A DNA stretch of 20,747 nucleotides from Pelargonium cotyledonis (lineage: Eukaryota > Streptophyta > Magnoliopsida > Geraniales > Geraniaceae). The position numbers and the translations under genes are program-made. The stretch lies in NCBI GenBank assembly GCA_036897625.1, contig JAYMTA010001284.1, forward strand, positions 1 through 20,747. The letters run 5' to 3'. Below the pieces are notes generated by a model that saw only the letters and a list, made by a program, of their open reading frames with translations, had not been told where the DNA came from and made no database searches. Within the stretch, counting starts at the first letter, position 1. Every line of letters begins with the position of its first letter. This document shows, one piece after another, positions 9,366 through 18,100 of this stretch.

Positions 9366-11886
9366 TCAGTGCAAGAGATGTACTGCTGAGTTTGGTTATC
9401 ATACCAACACCATTTTCCATTGTTACCATCATAATGACAGACAATGAAGACAGATAATCCTTCAAGGTGTTTAAAAACCAAGGGCTATATGAACTGCAGG
9501 ATCAGTTTGACACAGTTGATATTAGCTTTGACTTATTAAGTTAAATAATCTACTCTTACCATAAGCTTCTATCTACATAATATAATCACAAGGAAAAGAA
9601 GAAGTAAAAAACATACCAGTAAAATCCAGAAGCAGCATCACACAAACCCATGCATATTGTACAACTGAACCTTTTTGAGCTGCAAGATTGTTCTCACTTT
9701 CAAGGCAAAATAAGAATGGTTGAACCAACAACATACTGGAAAATTAGTACTGATTATGTGCATTATTGCTCAACATACTGGAAAGTTCTTTCATCATAGC
9801 AAATTGAAAAAAAGATGGAAGTGGATGACAAACCTGAAAGCAAGAGGTTCACCGTGCGAGATTGACACAGGCGCAATAGATGCACAACCATGCTTCTCTG
9901 GTCAGCATAACCTGATTTCCCTTTATTATCTAGACTACGAGACCTACCTGCACCTCCAGTTGGCTATTATATATCTATGCTCCGGATTGATTCAATAACC
10001 ACAACTAAACCAATATAATCAAGTATCAAATGTAGTAAAATACAATTTCTAAGACTAAATGATCATAATACCAGCAGCTTGTTTTGCAGAGAGGAAAAAC
10101 TATATCTTCCGGTGAAGAATCATCACCCAAAATTACATGCCAGAGTGCCAAATGATCGACCATCCACATTCAATCAAATTATTTATATTGCACAAACCTA
10201 AATTATAACAATGCATGTTTCAAATTTGCATTTGAAGACAATATGATTACCCCAAGTTTTAATTAAAATAGTTTACGTGTCCTATGTTTTAAAAAAATAA
10301 TAATGCACCGCGTGCAAGTACCATGTTCCATGTTTGTGTCAAACTTGGTGCTTCATATATAGGTAAACACTGAGTGTAGCTCCAGAATATAATGAACAGC
10401 CAAGTAATATCCTAATATGTAACAAGTACACCAGCATAGCTATCAAACTGGAGTCCAGTATACTCGTGAAGCCTCAAACACCATGACACAAGAGATTAGG
10501 TATGAAGTCCAATCGCATGTATACAAGCAAATAAACAATAGGAGCGTTGTTGCTAAATATATAAGTTGCCAGCTCTAAAAATCTTGAAATTTCAAAATAA
10601 CATCATAATTGAAAATTATTACTGATTATGTGCATTATTGCTCAATAAAAAAATTGATTTAAGATTTAGAAAGTTCTTCCATCATAGCAAATTGAAAAAA
10701 GATGGCAGTGGATGACAAACCTGAAAGCAAGAGGTTCACCGTGCGAAGTTGACACAGGCGCAATAGATGCACACCCATCCTTCTCTGGTCAGAATAACCT
10801 GATTTCCCTGCATTATCTCGACTACAAGACCCACCTGCACCTCCAGTTGGCTATTACCTATGCTCCGGATTGATTCGATAACCAAAGCTATACCATTATA
10901 ATCAAGTATCAAATGTAGTAAAATACAGTTCCCAGAACTTAAGGATCATAATGCCATCAACTTGTTTTGCATAAAGGAAAAAAAAAACACCTATATTCAG
11001 AAAAAGAGCTTCCTGTCATCTACGATGAGTTCATCCCCAATTTATCCATCATTGCACGCACAGCACCCTGCTTCACAACAATACCCCCCTTTATATGCCT
11101 TTCATGAAAACTGATACATACAATATAGCCAGCTTAAGCATAGAATTTACTACAGAAGGAAAATCAATGAAAGAAAATCATTGTGAAACACCGAAATTTC
11201 GCTCTTTAATCACAGGGACATGGCGAAGCTGTCCCCATTCAACCTGGTGGTGTATAAAATCGCAAAAATGAAATCATGAAAATGCAGTGGAATGATGCAG
11301 TATAATACAGAATAAAAGGGGACCTTGATCTAGGCCAATCATCGCGTCCAAGAGACCGAGAATGAGACCTAGACCTAGAAGATTCATGTCTTCTATTGTA
11401 TCTCGATGGAAGGCATTCCTAGGATGAATGTGATGTCTTGAGTACCTTTCATCCAAGAACCTCATCTCCTAATACGTACCACCACCAACCCTGCCATGAG
11501 AACATAAGGTGGCATGGAAAATAGAAGAAAATATGCAATGCTATAGAATTAAACTGAAAAAGTAATATCATAAAGTTGAAATGTGATGGTTACACATGCA
11601 ATGCATAATGATTTAGCTCATGTCTACCACACAGAAACTGATCAAGTAATTACTTGTTATTCATGACTGACTCAACTATCAATTGGCATTTCAGAGCTCA
11701 CCTGAAATTTGGCTCCTGGACTGCACCATACCCCTCTAGGCCCTGTATTTTCAAGAGAATAAGCTATGCCAGCAACAAATAATCAACCATGATATGATGT
11801 TTAGGCAAATCCAGTCCATATCCTCACTGCCCCACGACTTTCTCTCATTTTTTAGCCCTAATAATTTCTTGTATTATCATCCCATA
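9366..11886 (-). pseudogene. SUA: Decayed multi-exon fragment of a SUPPRESSOR OF ABI3-5-like splicing factor (RRM, RanBP2 zinc finger, OCRE)
   Basis: SUA is a nuclear splicing regulator related to human RBM5/RBM10. Pieces run in gene order on the - strand. A possible exon 1 end (WDDNT) lies near 11865-11886. Exon 11742-11702 reads GLEGYGAVQEPNFR with good splice sites. Exon 11490 to about 11320 reads VGGGTY*EMRFLDERYSR and then, after a frame change, RHESSRSRSHSRS. The end of RRM1 (about 11100-10990) reads GAVRAMMDKLG, then frameshifted DELIVDDRKLFF. Zinc-finger exon 10850-10721 reads WVCIYCACVNFAR*TSCFQ, and a second copy lies at 9963-9834. OCRE pieces are at 9679-9617 (CDAASGFY) and about 9445-9366 (HYDGNNGKWCWYDNQTQQY). 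Stops, frameshifts and the absence of RRM2 make it non-functional. Introns remain, so it is a DNA copy. The identification is from memory of the family. Confidence 0.8.
9739..10985. repeat. Direct duplication carrying the zinc-finger exon of the SUA-like pseudogene
   Basis: Copy 1 runs about 9739-10100 and copy 2 about 10611-10985, direct orientation, offset about 880 bp and clearly similar over some 350 bp. Shared words include TGATTATGTGCATTATTGCT and ATAATCAAGTATCAAATG. Each copy holds the same 130-bp exon remnant (9834-9963 and 10721-10850) with intron flanks. About 500 bp of unrecognised AT-rich sequence separates the copies. Confidence 0.9.
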
Positions 11887-11908
11887 TAGGTGATTATGGG
11901 ATGATAAT
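11873..11908. repeat. Perfect 14-bp inverted repeat (hairpin)
   Basis: ATTATCATCCCATA (11873-11886) is the reverse complement of TATGGGATGATAAT (11895-11908), with an 8-base loop. The left arm, read on the - strand, coincides with the putative end of exon 1 of the SUA-like pseudogene; the right arm leads into the 32-bp repeat block. It marks a rearrangement junction. Confidence 0.85.
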
Positions 11909-11992
11909 CAAAATTGAAGTAACTTTCGTAGTAATTTGGATACAATTCAAGGCAATTTTGGTACTAATTTGGATACAATAAAAGCAACTTTC
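11905..11992 (+). repeat. Second minisatellite family, 32-33-bp units, + orientation
   Basis: A partial unit, then two full units at 11928-11960 and 11961-11992. Core words are GTACTAATTTGGATACAAT and AAAGCAACTTTC. The last unit passes straight into a 15-bp minisatellite unit (GTATTCGGGACATT). Reverse-oriented copies occur at 13211-13353. Confidence 0.8.
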
Positions 11993-12991
11993 GTATTCGG
12001 GACATTGAAAATTGAGACAATCAAAATCAGGACATTCATAATCGGGACAATCGTTTTCGGGACATTCAAATTCAAGACATTTGTATTCGGATTTCGGGAC
12101 GTTCTTAATCAAGAAATTTGTAGTCTTGACATTCGTATTCGGGACGCTCTTAATCGAGACATTCGTATTCAAGATACGGGACATTCTTAATCGAGACATT
12201 CATATTTAGGATTTGGGACATTCTTAATCAGGAGATTTGTATTCGGGATTAGGGACGTTCTTAATCAAGACATTCGTATTCGTATTCAAGACATTAAAAA
12301 ATGGGACATTCTTAATCGGGAGATTTGTATTCGGGACATTCTTATTCAAGAAATTCATATACGGGACAATCGTATATTCGGGACAACCGTATTCGGGACA
12401 TTTGTAATCGAGACATTCGTCTTTGCGACAATTGTATTCAGTACATTTTTATTCGGGACAATCCTAATCGGGACAATCTTATTCGGGACATTCGTATTCG
12501 GACATTCAAAATCGAGACATTTGTATTCGGGCTAATTCGTAATCGGGACATTCCGTAATTGAGACATAATCGGGACATTCGTATTCAAGATTCAAGAAAT
12601 TCGTATTTGGGACATTCGTATATTCGGGACAACTGTATTTGGGACATTCGTAATCGAGACATTCGTTTTCGGGACATTTTTATTCGAGACATTCGTATTC
12701 GGGACAAACTTATTCGGGACATTCGTAATCGGGGCATTCGTATTCGGGACATTCGTATTCGGACATACGTATTCGGACATTCGTATTCGGGGCATTCGTA
12801 ATCAAGACATATTCTTATTCGGGACAATCGTAAGCGGGGCAATCTTATTCGAGATATTGAAATACTCGATTACATGTTTGTGATCGGACATTCGTATTCG
12901 GGACATTCGTAATCGGGACAATTGTATTCGAGACATATTCTTATTCGGGACAATCTTATTCAAGACATTGAAATACTCGATGACATGTTTG
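11993..12991. repeat. Second 15-bp minisatellite array
   Basis: About 60 units of the same family and orientation as the 5.4-9.4 kb array (GGGACATTCGTATTC, GGGACATTCTTAATC), with more irregular unit lengths and several AGATACGGG-type insertions near 12080-12300. The right end contains a duplicated terminus: TTGAAATACTCGAT followed by ACATGTTTG occurs near 12857-12880 and again near 12968-12991, with about five repeat units between. Confidence 0.93.
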
Positions 12992-13210
12992 GATCTTAGT
13001 AGTTTTGTTTCAATTTTCGAGAATTAAATGCTTTCATGTTCGTTTTGCAATGGAAAACTTTGTATTTTGATGGGTACCCAATGTCACTGCAAATGCCCAA
13101 TCTCACATATGTGGAATTAATCTGGCAGTGACTACATAACTGTAATTACAATTGTGTATCTTGTGCTGAGTGGAAGATGCAAGAGATGCAGGAGAAAGGT
13201 AATGAAGATA
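12992..13210. other. Spacer without recognised feature
   Basis: Non-repetitive AT-rich DNA between the second array and the reverse-oriented 32-bp block. On the + strand 13170-13197 reads GAGTGGAAGATGCAAGAGAT and ends in AAAG followed by GTAATG, which resembles an exon end with a donor site. It is too short to name, so no gene is called. Confidence 0.4.
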
Positions 13211-13353
13211 TCAAATTGGTATAAAGTTTTCCTTAATTATATCCAAATTAGTACAAAATTGTATTTGATTGTATCTAAATCAGTACAAGAGTTGTCTTGA
13301 TTGTATTCGAATCAGTACTGATGTTGCTTTCAATTGTATAAGTTGTCTTTAGT
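13211..13353 (-). repeat. 32-34-bp minisatellite family, reverse orientation
   Basis: Read on the - strand, about four units follow one another with cores GTACTGATTCGAATACAATC, GTACTGATTTAGATACAATC and GTACTAATTTGGATATAATT. They match the + oriented block at 11905-11992, so the second 15-bp array and the adjoining spacer are bracketed by inverted blocks of one repeat family. Confidence 0.8.
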
Positions 13354-13420
13354 AGTATTCGGGACATTCATAATCGGAACCATCGTAAGCGGGATCATCG
13401 TATTCTGGACATTCATATGT
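13354..13420. repeat. Short outlying 15-bp minisatellite patch
   Basis: Four to five units (GTATTCGGGACATTC, ATAATCGGAACCATC, GTAAGCGGGATCATC, GTATTCTGGACATTC) directly after the 32-bp block. The repeat stops at about 13420, before the intron side of the NAC exon fragment. Confidence 0.85.
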
Positions 13421-13531
13421 TCCAAATAACAAAGTAACTCAAATGTTCAAATCTGATTTGAACCCTAATTTTTTCTATAAAAAATTCCTAAATAAGTTGA
13501 TTGGAAAAGGGGGAAAATATAAAAAGCTGAC

Positions 13532-13646
13532 CTGGGAGATCGCACGGTTTGATCTTGTAGACGTCAAGATCTGAAACTGGATCAAGCCGGCAGAGCTTTC
13601 CGGAGACCTTGCGCCTGAGGTAGTACCGAAACGAGTCACGTCCCAT
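13532..13646 (-). pseudogene. NAC transcription factor first exon with internal deletion
   Basis: NAC proteins are plant-specific DNA-binding transcription factors. From an ATG at 13646 the - strand reads MGRDSFRYYLRRKVSGK and continues to SDLDVYKIKPCDLPG, ending at a splice donor (CCCAG followed by GTCAGC, 13532), the usual place of the first NAC intron. The usual N-terminal linker plus FRFHPTDEEL motif of subdomain A is missing: only MGRDS is left before YYLRRKV, implying an in-frame loss of roughly 20 codons. KPCDLPG replaces the conserved EPWDLPG. No NAC exon 2 was found downstream; the intron runs into minisatellite at 13420. The upstream CT-rich stretch (GA repeat on the + strand) looks like the original 5' leader. 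Most likely a dead fragment. Confidence 0.75.
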
Positions 13647-13707
13647 TAATAACCAAAGAGACAACAAATTTGATCGATCGGTCGGTCAATTGAGTGAATC
13701 AGAGGTT

Positions 13708-13741
13708 GAGAGAGAGAGAGAGAGAGAGATAGAGAGAGAGA
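13708..13741. repeat. (GA)n microsatellite
   Basis: Seventeen dinucleotides of GA, interrupted once by a T. On the - strand it is a CT-rich tract 60-95 bases upstream of the NAC ATG, typical of plant 5' leaders. Confidence 0.95.
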
Positions 13742-13757
13742 GTGCGATTGCGAAAGT

Positions 13758-13953
13758 GGGGTATAGGGTTAGGGTTTCGAATCGGAATCGGAGAATTGGA
13801 ATTGGCAGCCGGACAAGGAGACGAGAGCCATTGGGTTTTTGGTACAAATTTGATCGGGGTGGGGTATAGGGTTAGGGTTAGGGTTTTGAATCTGAATCGG
13901 AGAAATTGGAATTGGCAGTCGGACAAGGAGACGAGAGCCATTGGGTTTTTGGT
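13758..13953. repeat. Direct repeat of about 90 bp with TTAGGG-like core
   Basis: Copies at 13758-13843 and 13860-13953, offset about 103 bp, share GTATAGGGTTAGGG at the start and GACGAGAGCCATTGGGTTTT at the end. Copy 2 has one extra TTAGGG unit. It lies upstream of the NAC exon on the - strand and probably derives from that gene's promoter or leader. TTAGGG runs also occur at 15351-15365. Confidence 0.9.
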
Positions 13954-14028
13954 CTGAAAGGTCTTTTTGGTGTGTGGGTTAAGTTTTGTGATATGAAACC
14001 CAACGGCTCTGTTTATAGTTTTTTTTTT

Positions 14029-14320
14029 TTGTCTTTGATGAATTCTTGTTACGCAAGTAAGATTTTCGTGGTGAATACTCCTACAAAATTAATTTTAGCA
14101 GATAATTGTATTTCTTTTCTATTACTCCTACAAAAGTAATTTAATGCAGTGATCGGTAGATACAAAGATCTTTTTAATGGTAAAGTCATTAATTTTTGTC
14201 GTGTTCTGTGTGCGCTTTAAAATGCATCTCATAATTAACTTGTATCTTCGTGTTTACGTTCCACGTGAACTTTTTTCGAAATGATCATGATGTGTTTCAC
14301 TTAATTAGTTTTAATTGAAT
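14029..14320 (+). pseudogene. Decayed duplicate of the chaperonin last intron, last exon and 3' flank
   Basis: Collinear blocks match the intact chaperonin 3' end. 14031-14128 matches the end of intron 7 (about 3887-4007; shared GCAAGT and TTCGTGG words). 14124-14141 matches 4028-4046 (CCTACAAAAG). 14143-14226 matches 4117-4203 inside exon 8 (GGTAGATAC, AAGTCATT, TGTGCGCTT). 14226-14320 matches the 3' flank at about 4663-4760 (CTCATAATTAACTT, GATGTGTTTC). Two deletions remove most of the exon and the UTR, and the remaining exon frame is broken. This is the counterpart of the broken proteasome end at 4835-5190. Confidence 0.8.
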
Positions 14321-14875
14321 AAAGTTTTGTAAATAAAGTTCTTTTTGTGGAAATGTCTATGGGAGGCTACTCCGTTAAATCCCTCATCTATTTCAAAAAA
14401 AATTGATCCCTAGAAGATCTCTTATGGGTCTCGTATACGTCTATATTTCATGTGTTTCATCCTTTAAAGCATAGGCTCTTGCACTTCGATGGACATTAGT
14501 GTGTTGTGTTCACCATCATATGATTCCTCCTACATTTCTCACAAATTGTGCTAATCTTTAAAGGAGGATTAAACGTGGCTACACTGTGGAACGCAGTTGC
14601 ATTTACGCCATGTATTTATCTTTTGTGAAAAAATTATGTGTAGCTTGTTAATAGATCTAATGTTGTAAATGCCAACATGTTAGCGGCTTTTGGTAGAGGA
14701 GGTTTTTGAAAACTCTAGGTATCCCAAAACTTTTGTACTGCTACCATTTCGGTTAATTTACAGTTTACGTCGGTTTAAAAAAAAAAAAAAAGTTAATATT
14801 GTTGGTAAATTTGACTTAATAGTTCAAAAGTGAAATTCATGCGCCTAGTACAAAGTTTGTCAAAAATAACTTTTA
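14321..14875. other. Sequence present only in the right copy of the duplicated junction
   Basis: About 530 bp lie between two blocks that are only about 75 bp apart in the left copy (4760-4835). It is AT-rich, with a poly-A run at 14778-14792. No coding potential, terminal inverted repeat or known element was recognised. It may be an insertion here or a deletion in the left copy. Confidence 0.5.
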
Positions 14876-15189
14876 GTTCCATAACATATACGTTCATAGA
14901 ATTAAAATTTTATACCGCACCTCAAATTGGGATTTCAAATCCTATTTAGTTGGAATCAAAAGCATTAAGCATAGTTGTTTTGCACTGAAATTCAGTCACC
15001 CTACAGCATAAAATAGACTAGAAAGATCAACAACAGTAAATGATAGTCTCACATAGTACACAATTGTCTTGCAAATTCAAGTCTTTGTTCCAACAAACCA
15101 TACCCTAATTGGGAGTCAAGTGCGCGTCTTCGGTTTAGAACTAAAATGGGCTGTGAATTTGCTTCAGAGGCACTCACTTTCAGGGAAAC

Positions 15190-18100
15190 CTATTCCACTT
15201 CTGCCAAGTAATCCTCAATTTCAGCTGGGGTCAGCACTCTGCATTTAAAGCAATTGTTTCAGACACATGATACATGATCATGAAAACACCATTATAGACA
15301 GAGAGAAGACAAATTTCTCCCTCAACTCTCAGAAGTCAGAACAATCTCGGGTTAGGGTTAGGGTTCATCAACCCGACCCCGACCCTAACTTTTGCCACCT
15401 CTACTCAGAACAAGGAGGTTGAGAACTTGCCTGAACTTTTTGTCTGTGCCAATTATCCCGATCTCAATATTTTTTCCAGAGATTTGTCCTTCAAATCTGA
15501 AACATAGCAACTCATCACAAAACTATCATACATAATGAAAAAAAACACATATCTATTTGAAGATCCATGTGGGAGACTTGTCTTTTTGAAGATTCATCTC
15601 TCAAGGAAAGGAGCAGGATGGGAAAGCAAAATGACAACAAGAACATTTAAAATACACCTACTAGCCCAGCAATTCGTCAATTGTATCAACTAACCAGCTA
15701 TTTTGGACTAACAAAAGATACTACAATTGAATTTTAAAACACAAACTGAACATATTGTATTAGTCACTCAGACCGATGTTACCAAACATTGGTTTCCACA
15801 GCTTTTCTAGCATTTCCATGCAAGAGTATTGACACATGAAAGAAATTGTACCACTCGCGTCGGGCCAAATTGGCTAATGGAGCTTATAAGCGATGTAGTA
15901 TTTAACAAAGTGACACGATGGATCACTTGCCATCTATGTAATAACAACAATGAAGTTCAGTTATTACCCCTCTTTTAGTGTCAGAATAGCTGTGTGTACC
16001 GCATCATCAAGCTCCATGTCATCAGTATACCTACGTTGAAAAGGGAACATGCTCAATTTTGGTTTTTTAGCAACAAAATAGAACAAATAAACATAATGAA
16101 TATATTATACTCCCTCCGTCCCAAAATGAGTGTCTTGTTTGTCTAATTTTTTTGTCCCAAAATGAGTGTCCTGTTTCTATTTTTATGTTATTATATTAGA
16201 GTTCTTTCCATATTACCCTTATCACTTATGCACATGGGCAAATCTGCACATGGGTGCACATGGGATGCACATGGGGAAAGTGAGGGATATATTGGAAACA
16301 CACTAAACTATCTTGTAATTATTAATTTTTGCAAAAAATGGAAACAAGACACTCATTTTGGAACGGAGGGAGTAACATTTAACAAATACAAGTAAAATGA
16401 ACCAGACACCTCTTTTCAAGAAATGTTTTAGCATTTGAGACATTCTTTCCCATAGCTGAAGCTTTCCATGAGAAATATGAACCCGAGGGATCCACCTACA
16501 CAAAGAAAAAAGGGCATAATATTGAGTACTAGCTTTATACTGATGCCTTCGTGAAAAAGAGAACATAACAAAAGACAGAAAGAGGAGCAATTTCATGTTG
16601 ATTACCTAATCTGGCTCTTATTATGACACTATTCAGAATCAACTTTTTTTATCGGCCGTAAAGGATAATAATTACAAAAGAAAATCTACATAAATTATGA
16701 AATGAGCATCTCCACTCCAATGAGAATAAGAAACGGAATCTAATCCAACATGGTCAAGTTAAGATTTGACGATATTAAAACTGCTTAAACTTTCAGTTTG
16801 TAACATATAATATTAAAAGTACACTAAACAAGTAAACATGAAAGAGCGTCTCCACATCAATGAGAATTAGAGATGTAATGCAATCCACGCAATGATCATA
16901 CTGAGTCAAGCTGAAATTAGACGATGTTATAACTGCGTTAACTTTCATTATCTGAAATATAACAAAAAATTAGAAACACCAATAGGGTTGGATGCAAGCC
17001 CGAGAGCAAAGCCAAATCCATATAAAACATGCAAGGTATGTGTAAGTTTTAACCAGCTCCAACGTCAAGGATGCCCTTTCCTTCTATGCACTATGCTCAT
17101 GATTGTTGCCAACTGACACAGTTTGACTAAAGGAGTGTTGGAATTGCACTAGTAAGCACGGAGAGAACCAATTGCAGGAATATCTACCAATGTGATAAAT
17201 CATATGGTATACCTAGGTGATCCATCAGAGATAATAATGATTTGACCTTGTACCATATTAGATATCAGAAATACCTGATACAATTGTGGGCCATTGTCAT
17301 CAAATCCAGCAACCAGCAAAGATACTCCAAAAGGCCTTACACCACTATCACAGAAAAATAACAAAGATGTCAAGTCCAACCAAGAGCAAAGCATAGCTAA
17401 GTTATCGTACTCGACCAAAAGAAAAACCAAACAGGACTTCAGACCACTTCTTGTTCGACATGGGACGTTAAGCCCAAAAGTGTCAACATATATTAAATAA
17501 CAAGAAAATTATCCCTTTTTCACAAAATAATAATCCTTTTGCAACTATCACACAAATTATTGGCTTTATTATTACATTACAGACCAGAAACAGTTAAAAT
17601 ATGACCTCGGACAGGTCAATATGTCTGTCATCACAATTCAAGAAAATATGCCAAATAACTTCAAATAGTGTGTCAGTGTGTGGATAGAATATAAATTACC
17701 CAGACTGAGTAAACTCCTGCATAACAGCCGCAGTTTCCCTCACAAGCTGTGTGACAGGGATTGGTTCCTGTAAACATGGTATTGGCATGCAAATTACAAC
17801 CTCCACAATATACAAGAGAGAATGGTTGACGAGGAAAAACATATAACAAGAAATTAGATTACTTAAGCAAAGTATATAGGTTAATGATAAAGAACACACA
17901 CATAAAGTAGATATCCAACTGATAGCATGCAAGTTCTATAATGAAAGGCTTTGAAGCTACTGATATCATTCCAATCAATTCATGAATAGATTGCCAAATC
18001 AAACTAGTTCATCTGAGTTTGTGCAGACACATCAAAATAAAATAGTTACTGAAATGCCAAAAAGTTGGTAACCTATTAAACAAAAATAAGAATGTCACTA

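Noticed and set aside
11274..11465. Open frame starting MRFLDERYSRHH as a small gene
   Set aside because: It is part of the SUA-like pseudogene exon; an in-frame stop lies just upstream and the RS-rich part continues in another frame.
13160..13200. Possible short + strand exon ending GAGAAAG followed by GTAATG
   Set aside because: Too short, with no recognised homology and no partner exons.
15350..15366. GGGTTAGGGTTAGGGTT as an interstitial telomere
   Set aside because: Only two to three units, and the plant telomere unit is TTTAGGG; short TTAGGG runs are common in plant non-coding DNA.
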